A stretch of 64,000 nucleotides of DNA from Francisella sp. LA112445 (GTDB lineage: Bacteria; Pseudomonadota; Gammaproteobacteria; Francisellales; Francisellaceae), in the NCBI RefSeq assembly GCF_012224145.1, contig NZ_CP041030.1, positions 1,240,001-1,304,000 of the forward strand, given 5' to 3'. The position numbers and the translations under genes are program-made. The notes under the pieces are model-generated. The model was not told the DNA's origin. It ran no database searches and saw only the letters and a list, made by a program, of their open reading frames with translations. This document shows, one piece after another, positions 1-8,097 of the stretch; positions within the stretch are counted from its first letter, which is position 1; each line of letters starts with the position of its first letter.

Positions 1-95
1 TCATATGGAGTATAAGAAGCTTTAGTAGTGGCAAACGTGCTACTAAATACCAAACAAATAGCTAAAAACAATAATCCTTTAAATGCTTTTTTCAT
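1..95 (-). CDS. Exported protein, 5' part only (runs off the window)
   Basis: Only the first 31 codons are visible. They begin with ATG and read as a signal peptide: two lysines, a hydrophobic run of about 15 residues, then a small-residue cleavage region ending S-T-F-A, with mature sequence starting around TTKASYTPY. It is therefore probably a periplasmic or secreted protein. The rest lies left of the window, so no family can be assigned. Confidence 0.7.
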   Translation of the reverse strand, partial: MKKAFKGLLFLAICLVFSSTFATTKASYTPY

Positions 96-170
96 TACGA
101 TTTTTTCTAAAATTACTATGTATGACTAGCAGTCATTCTAACATAAACTATTATGAAATTTACAATTTGT

Positions 171-806
171 TTATACTTCATTTAAAGTAGGTCTTAAAAA
201 TAAATTTTTATAATAAAAATATTGGAGTACCTGTATAAAAACTAGAATGAACATACTGCAGGAAACAAGAAGTGAAACAATAGGCCAATTTAAGAAAATA
301 GCGCTATTTATATCACATAAAATATTAACAGCTAAAAGTCCTAGATAGAAAATACTAAATCCTTGAGCGTCTTTCTGTAAGAAGTTCTTACAAATCTGCG
401 GAAGATAATAAACATTATAAATCACACCACTTATAGAGCCAAACCATAGTAAATATGTTTTATCTAGTTTCGTTAAGAAAATAATTAATGCTATTAATGC
501 CAAAAATATCAAAATCAATATAGTATGAATGACTATCTTTCTTTGCCTTCTATCATTTAAAATTTGGAACTGCTGAATAGTTAAGAAGCATAATAAAATG
601 ACATCTACTAATACATATTGCCACTGTAAGTTAAATCCTACTGCATAAATTAAATCTAATGCATTTGCAAATATCATCAATGAGTGTGTCCAAAGACTAA
701 TTTCTGAAGTTTTATGCTTAAACTGATTATGAATAGTTTGAGGTAGAAAATGTACAAAATAAAGTATTAATGATATGTTTAAAGTTATATAACCAAAATT
801 TTCCAA
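171..806 (-). CDS. PQ-loop membrane transporter under a TPP riboswitch (candidate thiamine transporter)
   Basis: A multi-spanning membrane protein of about 211 residues with two PQ-loop motifs. The first (LPQTIHNQFKHKTSE) lies near the N terminus and the second (LPQICKNFLQKDAQ) past the middle, in the SWEET/PQ-loop pattern of duplicated 3-helix bundles. I choose the TTG at 806 because an AGGAG lies 7 nt upstream. An in-frame TTG at 878 exists, but its only purine-rich site is 1 nt away. The upstream RNA is a TPP riboswitch, so the substrate is probably thiamine, a precursor or a phosphate ester; that is inference from regulation. PQ-loop proteins also carry sugars, amino acids or vitamins, so substrate identity remains unproved. 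Confidence 0.75.
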   Translation of the reverse strand: MENFGYITLNISLILYFVHFLPQTIHNQFKHKTSEISLWTHSLMIFANALDLIYAVGFNLQWQYVLVDVILLCFLTIQQFQILNDRRQRKIVIHTILILIFLALIALIIFLTKLDKTYLLWFGSISGVIYNVYYLPQICKNFLQKDAQGFSIFYLGLLAVNILCDINSAIFLNWPIVSLLVSCSMFILVFIQVLQYFYYKNLFLRPTLNEV

Positions 807-813
807 TGTCAGT

Positions 814-840
814 CTCCTATTATTAAAAAAATAATAGAAG
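814..840 (-). promoter_or_regulatory. Shine-Dalgarno-sequestering hairpin, likely riboswitch expression platform
   Basis: On the minus strand an 11-bp stem pairs CTTCTATTATT with AATAATAGGAG (one T-G wobble) around a 5-nt T loop. The 3' arm contains the whole AGGAG used by the TTG start at 806. A TPP aptamer lies about 30-60 nt upstream. The simplest reading is translational control: the ligand-bound form lets this hairpin close and hide the ribosome site. I did not identify an anti-sequestering partner. Confidence 0.55.
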
Positions 841-871
841 TTTGAGTGATTACTTTTTTTTAAAGATATAT

Positions 872-962
872 CAAACAAACTCCCTACGCTAATACTAATT
901 AGATCAGGTTCTAAGGGTTCTTCTCAGCTATTTTATTCAAATAGCACCCCTGCTGTCTTACC
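872..962 (-). promoter_or_regulatory. TPP riboswitch (THI element)
   Basis: Reading the minus strand, the conserved THI-box blocks occur in order: GGGGTGC, CTGAGAA, ACCCTTAGAACCTGATC, then a TTAGTATTAGC block and GTAGGGAG. These are the pyrimidine- and pyrophosphate-sensing cores of the aptamer that binds thiamine pyrophosphate. The outer P1 stem is weak and its ends are approximate. It sits directly 5' of the PQ-loop gene, so it should lower that gene's expression when TPP is plentiful. Confidence 0.93.
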
Positions 963-1005
963 GATACACTATATCATAATTTATGGCAATTTAATATTCT
1001 TTAAA

Positions 1006-1455
1006 CTAGGTTATTTCTAGCTTATATATTAATGCATCACTATAACTACCATCTTGTTTCTTATAATAATTTTTACGAATAGATATTTCTTTGAAACCAA
1101 GCTTATTATAAAGCTTTATAGCTACATGATTATTTACATCAACTTCTAAAAAAACTTCTGTAACTTTTTGATTTAATAAGTATACAAAAGATTCTCTAAG
1201 AACTTCAGCCCCTAAGCCTTGATTTTGATTTGATTTATCGACACAAATATATAAAAGCTCAGCTGTTTCAAAGATACAACTAAAAACTGCTAACGCTTTT
1301 AATTTACCATTATCAATTAGACCAATAGTTAAATCTTGACTCAGTGAGTCTAAAATCTGCTGATCTGACCAACTAAAGTCTTTGTCTGATAACCTTATAA
1401 GACTAATGACCTTGTCAAAATAGGAACTATCTAGATTTAAAGTCTGCATACTCAT
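1006..1455 (-). CDS. rimI: Ribosomal protein S18-alanine N-acetyltransferase RimI
   Basis: A GNAT acetyltransferase of 149 aa, the usual RimI length. Acetyl-CoA motif A is LLYICVDKSNQNQGLG (about residues 67-82), followed by EVDVNN (104-109) and the RimI-type ending RKNYYKKQDGSYSDALIYKL. RimI acetylates the N-terminal alanine of S18. It is the last gene of a tightly overlapping run rlmN-pilF-rluB-holD-like-rimI and overlaps the preceding gene by 29 nt, so it is probably translationally coupled. A second in-frame ATG lies two codons downstream. The S18 gene itself lies nearby but in another operon. Confidence 0.85.
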   Translation of the reverse strand: MSMQTLNLDSSYFDKVISLIRLSDKDFSWSDQQILDSLSQDLTIGLIDNGKLKALAVFSCIFETAELLYICVDKSNQNQGLGAEVLRESFVYLLNQKVTEVFLEVDVNNHVAIKLYNKLGFKEISIRKNYYKKQDGSYSDALIYKLEIT

Positions 1456-1870
1456 ATAATTTTGATAGTATATGCTTTTTATTTTGAATGCTTAATAGAT
1501 CACCTTTATCTAATATAAATTCTTCTTCAAATAGATTAACTTCATTAGAGTCTAGTTGAATATCAGTAGATTGCACTTTAAAAATACTCACCTTTGAGTT
1601 ATAGAACAAACTATCCACAACATTATTTAAAAATTGAATATTAAGATCACTTTGAATAAATATATTAATAATTTTATTATTATCAACATTATTCGTATAA
1701 ATCAACTCTCTAGAAGTATCTACCTCTTCTTTAGGATTAGTCATAGATTCTTCTAAATTGATAGCGCTACTTTCAAAATCAGTTTGTAATTGATTAGATG
1801 ACTTATATTGCGGCTTTAATTCCCAAATATCTAAATCAAAAATATCACTTAACTGATTTTCAAAACTCAT
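1427..1870 (-). CDS. Putative DNA polymerase III psi subunit (HolD-like)
   Basis: 147 aa, not recognisable by strong motifs. Three things suggest a divergent HolD. The N terminus LSDIFDLDIWELKPQYK resembles the W-containing start of E. coli psi, which binds chi. The end LSIQNKKHILSKLYEYADF resembles the C-terminal helix of psi. It is coupled to rimI, as holD is in enterobacteria. The middle third is acidic and low in complexity (about residues 30-65). The start codon overlaps the rluB stop as TAATG, and the 3' end overlaps rimI. Psi would link the clamp loader to chi and SSB at the fork. This is a homology guess by eye. Confidence 0.5.
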   Translation of the reverse strand: MSFENQLSDIFDLDIWELKPQYKSSNQLQTDFESSAINLEESMTNPKEEVDTSRELIYTNNVDNNKIINIFIQSDLNIQFLNNVVDSLFYNSKVSIFKVQSTDIQLDSNEVNLFEEEFILDKGDLLSIQNKKHILSKLYEYADFKSR

Positions 1871-2688
1871 TATTTTTTCTCTAATCTATCCACTAGTTTT
1901 TTTGGAAAAGAATATTCTTTAAGTTTAACAGATTTTCTAAGTCTATTAACCTCAGAAGGCGTAAGTTCTAGTGTTTTACCTCTAGATATATATTTAGGTA
2001 AGATAATATCTCCGAACCTAACTCTAGTAAGTCTACTTACCGTCACTCCTATAGCTTCAAACATTCTTCTTACTTCTCTATTTCTCCCCTCAGAAAGAGT
2101 CACATAGTACCAAAGGTTTGCTCCCTCACCACCTGAAAATTTTATATGATTAAACTTGGCTATACCATCTTCAAGTTGAACACCATCTTTTAGCTTTTTC
2201 ATTGTTTCTTCAGATAACTGTTCACCAAAAACTCTAACTGCATATTCTCTTTCTATTTCATATGATGGATGCATTAACCTATTAGCAAGATCCCCATCTG
2301 TAGTAAAAAGCAATAAACCTGTAGTATTTATATCTAGGCGCCCTACCATTATCCAACGAGATTTTGCTAACTTTGGTAAAGAGTCAAAAACTGTCTTTCT
2401 GTCTTTTTCATCTTTACTTGTACAAACCTCACCTTCTCTTTTGTGATAGATAATAACCCTAGGTCTAGTCATAGGCTGACCATATAGGTGCAAAGCCTTC
2501 CCATCAAAGCTAATTTTGTCATTATCAGTAGCCTTGTCACCTATCGTTGCTACTTTGCCATTAACTTTTACTCTGCCTTGTTGAATAAACTCCTCAATCT
2601 TTCTTCTAGAGCCAATTCCATATTTTGCCAATATCTTTTGCAACCTTTCTGGCGCTTTTTTATCTTCAAATCTATTTAGCTTTCGCAT
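1870..2688 (-). CDS. rluB: 23S rRNA pseudouridine(2605) synthase RluB
   Basis: 272 aa RsuA-family synthase. An S4 RNA-binding domain covers about residues 12-70 (ERLQKILAKYGIGSRRK). The catalytic segment GRLDINTTGLLLFTTDGDL follows, with Asp at about 119, and the family motif NREVRRMFEAIG lies near residue 205. Isomerises a uridine in helix 93 of 23S rRNA. RluB rather than RsuA or RluE is chosen on length and the EYAVRVFG-type linker; RluF-like alternatives are less likely. The start overlaps the end of pilF by 17 nt and the stop overlaps the next gene's ATG by one base. Confidence 0.85.
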   Translation of the reverse strand: MRKLNRFEDKKAPERLQKILAKYGIGSRRKIEEFIQQGRVKVNGKVATIGDKATDNDKISFDGKALHLYGQPMTRPRVIIYHKREGEVCTSKDEKDRKTVFDSLPKLAKSRWIMVGRLDINTTGLLLFTTDGDLANRLMHPSYEIEREYAVRVFGEQLSEETMKKLKDGVQLEDGIAKFNHIKFSGGEGANLWYYVTLSEGRNREVRRMFEAIGVTVSRLTRVRFGDIILPKYISRGKTLELTPSEVNRLRKSVKLKEYSFPKKLVDRLEKK

Positions 2689-3586
2689 TATTTACATCTC
2701 CCATATCAGCCTTTGAGAAAAACTGATTCATATCATTATCATTATAGTCACTAGAAGATAGAATAAGCTTAATTGTCGCAATTTCACTTCTGTTATTAGC
2801 ATATTCAGCCAATTTAAGTCTTAACTCAAGAACTTTTCTGTTATAGAAAAATTCTTTATCATCACTCATACTATAAATAACTTTATAGCATTTTTTATAC
2901 TCTTTTCTTTCAAAATACATCTGTGCTAAACGTAATTTCGCTGATCTATAATTTGTTCTAAATTTATTTGCTCTGATCATAAGTTTTAAAGCTTGATCTT
3001 TATTACCTTGTTTATAAGCACATTCAGAGTATAAGAATAAAGTTTGAGCCATATCATCATTATTTGATAAATATAATGACTTGTCAAATAGCTTCTCAGC
3101 TTGCTTATATTCACCTCTTTCCTTACACAGGAATTGGGCATAAAAATTTATAGCCTCAAAATTCTTAGCATGATCATCTACAGTATCTCTGTAATATTTC
3201 TCCGCAATAGAGTTAACACCTATAGTTTGATAATAATAACCTGCTGCATATCCAACTATTGCTAAATTATAGCCATGCTGTTTTTCTAAGGTCTGTGCGC
3301 GAATCAATCTATCTTTTGCCATATCTAGATACCCTTCACTAGCATACGTAATTGCTAGTTCAGCATATAGTTCAGTAGCTTTCTTAAAATTAGGTTTTTT
3401 TTGAGTATCAACTGGGACTGTATATTCTGCAGTATTACCTTCAACTATATCATTTGACTTATTCTGACTTTGATTAGTGTTCTGTTGAGCTGCAGAATCA
3501 CCTGTTTGCGATCCAGAACTTGCACATGCAGATAAAGAACTTGCTATTATAGCTAAAGTAATAATCTTTTTAAGATTAATTCGCAT
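2672..3586 (-). CDS. pilF: Type IV pilus biogenesis lipoprotein PilF/PilW (TPR)
   Basis: A TPR-repeat lipoprotein of about 304 aa. The start at 3586 has GGAG 6 nt upstream; an upstream in-frame start at 3598 lacks this. A signal peptide ends in the lipobox LSAC (Cys at about 21), followed by a Ser/Gln/Asn-rich linker to about residue 60. TPR helices such as [28 protein letters not shown] and [23 protein letters not shown] follow. PilF/PilW is the outer-membrane pilotin that helps assemble the PilQ secretin. The order rlmN-pilF is conserved in many gammaproteobacteria. It overlaps rlmN by 11 nt. The family is usually nearer 250 aa, so the C terminus is somewhat extended. Confidence 0.8.
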   Translation of the reverse strand: MRINLKKIITLAIIASSLSACASSGSQTGDSAAQQNTNQSQNKSNDIVEGNTAEYTVPVDTQKKPNFKKATELYAELAITYASEGYLDMAKDRLIRAQTLEKQHGYNLAIVGYAAGYYYQTIGVNSIAEKYYRDTVDDHAKNFEAINFYAQFLCKERGEYKQAEKLFDKSLYLSNNDDMAQTLFLYSECAYKQGNKDQALKLMIRANKFRTNYRSAKLRLAQMYFERKEYKKCYKVIYSMSDDKEFFYNRKVLELRLKLAEYANNRSEIATIKLILSSSDYNDNDMNQFFSKADMGDVNNAKAK

Positions 3587-4688
3587 TAGTATCTCCAATC
3601 TTTTTCAAATATCTCTCTTTTCTTTTTGTCTTATCCATTACATCACCTGCAAGCTGTCCACATGCGGCATCAATATCATCACCTCGAGTCTTTCTTACCG
3701 TAGTAACAAAGCCCCTATGCTGAAGATACTCCTTAAACTTATGGATTCTATTTCCACTAGGCTTCTTATAAGGAGTTCCTGGATATGGATTAAAAGGAAT
3801 GAGGTTTATTTTAGCAGGAACTTCGCGAGATCTTAATAACTCGACAAGCTCTTCTGCATCTGATAAATTATCATTAACTTCCTGCATTAATGTATATTCA
3901 AAAGTTATATGCTTATGTGGGCCCTTTTCTGCATATAACTTACACGCGTCTAAAAGCTCATCAATATTGTATTTTTTGTTAATTGGTACTATCTCATTTC
4001 TAAGAGTATCATTTGGAGCATGTAATGATACTGCTAATGACACCCCAGACTGCTCAAGTAAATCATATATTCTTGGTACAACACCTGAAGTACTTAAAGT
4101 TACTTTACGTCTAGATAACCCATAAGCTAAGTCATCCATCATAATATCCATTGCAGGAACTACATTTTCAAAATTCATCAACGGCTCACCCATTCCCATC
4201 ATGACAATATTTGTCACAGTAAAGTCATGTTCACCATTATTTTTTGATAATGTTCTCGCTGCAATCCAAAGTTGAGATATAACTTCTGCTGATGATAAGT
4301 TTCTATTAAAACCTTGTTTACCAGTAGAACAAAAACTACAGTTTAAAGTACATCCAACTTGAGAAGACACACATAAAGTCCCTCTTCCTTCTTCTGGGAT
4401 AAACACTGTCTCAACAGCACTGCCACCAACATCTATCAACCACTTATGCGTGCCATCTTTAGATGCTTTACTAAATACAACTTTAGGAACAACTATTTCT
4501 GATTGCTGCTTTAATTTAGCACGTAAATTTTTCCCTAGATCTGTCATAGCATCAAAATCTATAACGCCTTTTTTATGAATCCACTTAAAAACTTGTCTAG
4601 CATGAAACTTTTTCTCACCTATAGAAATAAAAAAGTCCTCAATTGCTTTTTGGTTAAGACCAAGTAAATTTGTTTTTTCTTGTTGCAT
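3576..4688 (-). CDS. rlmN: Dual-specificity 23S rRNA / tRNA adenine-C2 methyltransferase RlmN
   Basis: Radical SAM enzyme of 370 aa. The CxxxCxxC cluster motif is CTLNCSFC (about residues 113-120), preceded by [20 protein letters not shown]. The methyl-carrying Cys lies in the C-terminal [12 protein letters not shown]. Methylates C2 of A2503 in 23S rRNA and A37 in some tRNAs using SAM twice. All catalytic elements are present. First gene of the overlapping rlmN-pilF-rluB-holD-like-rimI run; its 28-nt gap from dnaB leaves room for little more than a ribosome site. Confidence 0.95.
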   Translation of the reverse strand: MQQEKTNLLGLNQKAIEDFFISIGEKKFHARQVFKWIHKKGVIDFDAMTDLGKNLRAKLKQQSEIVVPKVVFSKASKDGTHKWLIDVGGSAVETVFIPEEGRGTLCVSSQVGCTLNCSFCSTGKQGFNRNLSSAEVISQLWIAARTLSKNNGEHDFTVTNIVMMGMGEPLMNFENVVPAMDIMMDDLAYGLSRRKVTLSTSGVVPRIYDLLEQSGVSLAVSLHAPNDTLRNEIVPINKKYNIDELLDACKLYAEKGPHKHITFEYTLMQEVNDNLSDAEELVELLRSREVPAKINLIPFNPYPGTPYKKPSGNRIHKFKEYLQHRGFVTTVRKTRGDDIDAACGQLAGDVMDKTKRKERYLKKIGDTNAN

Positions 4689-4716
4689 AAAATATCTCTT
4701 AAAATCTTATAAAAAG

Positions 4717-6105
4717 TTACTCATTGTAACCAATATCACCCGGTAAAATATTATCATTTTCATTAGTCAAATTAGCAAAACTAACAAACTGTCCATCAAA
4801 TCTAACATGGACTGCGCCTATAGGTCCATTACGTTGCTTACCTATAATTATTTCACCTAAGTTTTTATTATCCTCTTTATCTTTATTATAGACTTCATCC
4901 CTATAAATAAACATAATCAAATCGGCATCCTGCTCAATAGCACCAGACTCTCTTAGATCTGACATCATTGGACGCTTATCTTTACGATCATCTACTGCCC
5001 TGTTTAGCTGTGATAATGCTATAACCGGTATATCAAGCTCTTTTGCTAAAGCTTTTAATGATCTTGAGATTTCAGATACCTCGAGGGTTCTATTTGTCTC
5101 ATATCCAGGGATCTTCATTAGCTGAAGATAATCTATCAAAATCATCGATAAACCATCATGCTCATTATATAACCTTCGAGCTCTAGAACGCATCTCTGCT
5201 GGAGTTAAGCCTGATGTATCATCTATATATAGAGGCATATCACTAAGATCTTTCATCGCTTTTGTGATTTTAACCCAATGCGCATCATTTAGACGATTAC
5301 ATTCCTTTAGAAGATTCATCTCAACTCGAGCTTGACTTGCTAACATCCTTGTTACAATATCTTCTGATGGCATTTCTAAACTAAAAACTAACACTGGCTT
5401 TTCAGATATTTTTGCAACATTTTGAGCAATATTAATACCAAGTACGGTTTTACCCATAGATGGTCTAGCTGCGATAATACCTAAGTTAGCTCTTTGTAAC
5501 CCTGAAGTCATCTTATCTAAATCAATAAAGCCGGTAGAAAGTCCTGTTAATCCAGTACCAGCATCAACAATAGCACTCATACGATCGACAAGCTTGGGAA
5601 TGACAGACTTTATAGACTCAGGACCTTTTGTAAGAGTCTCTCTCTCTTTGGCAATATCTAAAATTCTACTTTCAGCATAATCAATCACCTCATCTGGATT
5701 TTTTGAGTCGGCTGAATATATCTTTTGAACTATATCATTTACACTTTTTTGCAGACTTCTAAGTTTAGCCTTATCTTTTACGATATTAGCATATGTTTTG
5801 ATATTTGATACTGATGGCGTATTTGCTACTAAATCAACAATATAAGCCTCTCCACCAGCTTCATCAAGAAGTCCATCAGTAGCAAGATACTCACTTAAGA
5901 TTAAAACATCAAAAGGTGTATTTGCTTGATTTAGAATATTAATTTGTTTATAGATAATTCTATGTCTTTTATCAAAGAAATCATCAGTTAAAAGTAAATC
6001 TTCAACTAACTCTATATTTTGATTATTTAAAAGTATATTTCCCAAGATAGCTTTTTCTGCTTCAAGTGAATAAGTAGTCTCAGCAGCTTTAAATTGATAA
6101 TCCAT
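4717..6105 (-). CDS. dnaB: Replicative DNA helicase DnaB
   Basis: 462 aa. The N-terminal helical domain (SLEAEKAILGNILLNNQNIELVEDLL) binds primase. The RecA-like motor carries the Walker A GIIAARPSMGKT, Walker B MILIDYLQLM and the DnaB signature QADLIMFIYRDEVY. Start placed at the ATG at 6105 (MDYQFKAAETTYS) rather than a TTG three codons upstream. It follows rpsF-rpsR-rplI as in many gammaproteobacteria, but a strong terminator hairpin separates it from rplI, so some transcripts probably stop before dnaB. Confidence 0.95.
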   Translation of the reverse strand: MDYQFKAAETTYSLEAEKAILGNILLNNQNIELVEDLLLTDDFFDKRHRIIYKQINILNQANTPFDVLILSEYLATDGLLDEAGGEAYIVDLVANTPSVSNIKTYANIVKDKAKLRSLQKSVNDIVQKIYSADSKNPDEVIDYAESRILDIAKERETLTKGPESIKSVIPKLVDRMSAIVDAGTGLTGLSTGFIDLDKMTSGLQRANLGIIAARPSMGKTVLGINIAQNVAKISEKPVLVFSLEMPSEDIVTRMLASQARVEMNLLKECNRLNDAHWVKITKAMKDLSDMPLYIDDTSGLTPAEMRSRARRLYNEHDGLSMILIDYLQLMKIPGYETNRTLEVSEISRSLKALAKELDIPVIALSQLNRAVDDRKDKRPMMSDLRESGAIEQDADLIMFIYRDEVYNKDKEDNKNLGEIIIGKQRNGPIGAVHVRFDGQFVSFANLTNENDNILPGDIGYNE

Positions 6106-6135
6106 AGACTTCAAAAACCCTTATATTAAATACAA

Positions 6136-6162
6136 AAAAACCATGCCTAACACATGGTTTTT
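6136..6162 (-). terminator. Rho-independent terminator after rplI
   Basis: Minus-strand reading gives AAACCATG, a 7-nt loop, then CATGGTTT followed by more T residues. The 8-bp stem is perfect. It is symmetric enough to work on either strand, but the flanking genes are all minus-strand, so it should end or attenuate the rpsF-rpsR-rplI transcript ahead of dnaB. Confidence 0.8.
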
Positions 6163-6203
6163 ATATTTATCAAGATATATGTGTTAGTTAGACTATTATA
6201 AAA

Positions 6204-6659
6204 CTAACTTTGCATTGCTACAACATTTACTTTAATGTCTGCATCTACATCTGTATAAACATGGATTGATAGTTCAAACTCACCAGTAGTTCTAATAACA
6301 CCTTCTGGCATGCGAACTTGGCTTTTCTCAATCTCTTTACCAGATGCTTTAGAAACAGCTTCAGCAACTTCTGCAGTACCTACTGATCCAAATAGCTTAC
6401 CACCATCACCAGCTTGAGCTTCGATAGTATAAACTTTATCTTTGATAGAATCAGCTGTAACAACTGCTGCATCAAATCTAGCTTTTTCAGCTTTCTCTAA
6501 TTCAGCTTTTTGTGCTTCAAAAACTTCAATGTTTGCTTTTGTAGCTTGAACAGCTTTACCAAAAGGGATAAGGAAGTTTCTAGCATAGCCAGGTTTTACA
6601 TTTACGATATCACCTAATACACCAAGATTTTCAACTTTTTCTTTTAAAATAACTTGCAT
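6204..6659 (-). CDS. rplI: 50S ribosomal protein L9
   Basis: 151 aa starting [13 protein letters not shown], the standard L9 start, with GGAGG 9 nt upstream. An in-frame TTG at 6668 sits against the Shine-Dalgarno and is rejected. The N-terminal domain ([21 protein letters not shown]) binds 23S rRNA; a long connecting helix (about 40-75) leads to the C-terminal domain with [14 protein letters not shown]. Third gene of rpsF-rpsR-rplI. Confidence 0.95.
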   Translation of the reverse strand: MQVILKEKVENLGVLGDIVNVKPGYARNFLIPFGKAVQATKANIEVFEAQKAELEKAEKARFDAAVVTADSIKDKVYTIEAQAGDGGKLFGSVGTAEVAEAVSKASGKEIEKSQVRMPEGVIRTTGEFELSIHVYTDVDADIKVNVVAMQS

Positions 6660-6677
6660 TGTAATCAACCTCCGGTA

Positions 6678-6896
6678 TTAGTTAAAGTGACGATCACAGT
6701 ATGGTAATAATGCTAAGAATCTAGCTCTTTTAATAGCTGTAGACAACTGTCTTTGATACTTCGCAGATGTACCTGTTACACGACTAGGAACAATCTTACC
6801 AGTTTCAGTAATATAAGCTTTTAACTTATTTACATCTTTATAATCAATTTCTTTTACGCCTTCAACAGTGAAACGGCAAACTTTACGACGACTCAT
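6678..6896 (-). CDS. rpsR: 30S ribosomal protein S18
   Basis: 72 aa with the S18 core [50 protein letters not shown]. Forms the S6:S18 heterodimer on the central domain of 16S rRNA. Starts M-S-R-R-K: after Met removal the N terminus would be Ser rather than the Ala that RimI acetylates in E. coli. That is worth noting since rimI is 5 kb away. Lies 15 nt after rpsF. Confidence 0.95.
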   Translation of the reverse strand: MSRRKVCRFTVEGVKEIDYKDVNKLKAYITETGKIVPSRVTGTSAKYQRQLSTAIKRARFLALLPYCDRHFN

Positions 6897-6911
6897 TTTG
6901 AAATACCCCTA

Positions 6912-7247
6912 TTAAATTACTTCTTTTTCATTTGATTGCATCATTATAGATGGCTCAGTCACAGCTTCTTTTTGAGAGATTATTAAACGACGTAATACAG
7001 CATCGTTATATCTTAAAGACTCTTGAAGCTTCTCTAATGACTCAGTAGTACACTCAACGTTAAATAATACGTAGTGTGCTTTGTGAAGTTTCTCTATAGG
7101 ATAAGCCAATTGACGACGTCCCCAGTCTTCGAATCTATGGATTTTTCCACCTTTCTCTTCGATGATGCTACGGTATTTACCAAGCATTGTTTCTAACTGA
7201 TCTGATTGATCAGGGTGAATCATTAAAACGATTTCATAATGTTTCAT
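6912..7247 (-). CDS. rpsF: 30S ribosomal protein S6
   Basis: 111 aa from [22 protein letters not shown], preceded by AAGGAG. A 20-codon in-frame extension upstream is not used: it lacks conservation and a ribosome site. The core [26 protein letters not shown] is typical. The C-terminal tail is short and acidic (NEKEVI). First gene of the operon; its leader contains a hairpin with a CCG trinucleotide that may be the S6:S18 autoregulatory site. Confidence 0.95.
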   Translation of the reverse strand: MKHYEIVLMIHPDQSDQLETMLGKYRSIIEEKGGKIHRFEDWGRRQLAYPIEKLHKAHYVLFNVECTTESLEKLQESLRYNDAVLRRLIISQKEAVTEPSIMMQSNEKEVI

Positions 7248-7248
7248 T

Positions 7249-7275
7249 GCTATAAACTCCTTACGGTTTATCATT
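7249..7275 (-). promoter_or_regulatory. Candidate S6:S18 autoregulatory hairpin in the rpsF leader
   Basis: On the mRNA strand, ATAAAC CGTAAGGA GTTTAT forms a 6-bp stem. The AAGGA Shine-Dalgarno lies in the loop and a CCG sits at the stem-loop junction just before it. The known S6:S18 mRNA motif presents a CCG that mimics the 16S rRNA site, and S6:S18 binding represses rpsF. The location directly before rpsF fits. The motif is short, so chance is possible. Confidence 0.45.
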
Positions 7276-7395
7276 TTCTTTAAGTTTTTTACTGATAAGC
7301 TACACAAATAAAATAATTATCTGCATAGCAAAGAGCAAGAAAATATTATACTAATATATAATTCTAAAAGCAATTTATATTTAACTAAAATTCTT

Positions 7396-8079
7396 TCACG
7401 AATAAAAACTAGGGAAATATTTTTTATACAACTTAACAATCACCTTTTTATTTAGTAAGCCATTTTTTAAGTTATCTGCCGACCACCCAAAGGAGTAATT
7501 ATCATTTGCACTAGCCCCATTAAAACACATGTTCTCAGATTTAACTCCCATTGATATATAGTCCTTAGATTGTTCAATCGGACACTTACATTCAGCAATA
7601 CTTAGGTTTTGTGTAACATTACATCTAACACCAAAACAATTAGCCCATGAATAAATTACATTAGGTTTAGCTTTACAAGTAGCCATGACTTGAGAATCTA
7701 CAGTATTTGCTAATGAGAATGTAGAAACAACTGTATTAATTTTATTATTTTTATACGTAACTATTGTTTTATCTAGATCATATGGTGATAACGATGCTCC
7801 CATCCAAATATTATCTTTATCTAATTGATCTGGATATATTATTGGACAAAAACAAGTAGCTTTTTGCCCTTTTTTCCATGTACATAATGCCTTACTACAT
7901 AGGGCATATGGCATATTCCTATAAAAATAAGTTGTATATTTATGATCTACAGATTTTTCTAGTACCTTTATAGGATTTTGAATCTGTAAATCGTTACTAT
8001 TTTTAGGTAGTCCTAGCAATAAAGATAAAGTACCAAATATTAAAGAGAATGTTAAAATAATGCTTTTTGGTGTAATCAT
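7396..8079 (-). CDS. Exported Cys-rich protein with an internal duplication, function unknown
   Basis: 227 aa. The N terminus is a signal or membrane anchor (SIILTFSLIFGTLSLLLGL). The body contains two copies of a cysteine module: YALCSKALCTW, nine residues between the second and third Cys, then CFCPI at about 59-79; and NCFGVRC, ten residues, then CKCPI at about 148-169. Each is followed about 10 residues on by a WMG/SMG turn. The spacing C-x4-C-x9/10-C-x-C-P suggests disulphide-bonded folding outside the cytoplasm. It follows the pilin-like gene on the same strand (18 nt gap) and may be an associated surface factor. No family recognised. Confidence 0.65.
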   Translation of the reverse strand: MITPKSIILTFSLIFGTLSLLLGLPKNSNDLQIQNPIKVLEKSVDHKYTTYFYRNMPYALCSKALCTWKKGQKATCFCPIIYPDQLDKDNIWMGASLSPYDLDKTIVTYKNNKINTVVSTFSLANTVDSQVMATCKAKPNVIYSWANCFGVRCNVTQNLSIAECKCPIEQSKDYISMGVKSENMCFNGASANDNYSFGWSADNLKNGLLNKKVIVKLYKKYFPSFYS

Positions 8080-8097
8080 AATATCGCTACCTAACCT

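Noticed and set aside
806-878. The in-frame TTG at 878 as start of the PQ-loop protein
   Set aside because: Its ribosome site is only 1 nt away and lies inside the riboswitch; the TTG at 806 has AGGAG at 7 nt and gives a normal first membrane helix.
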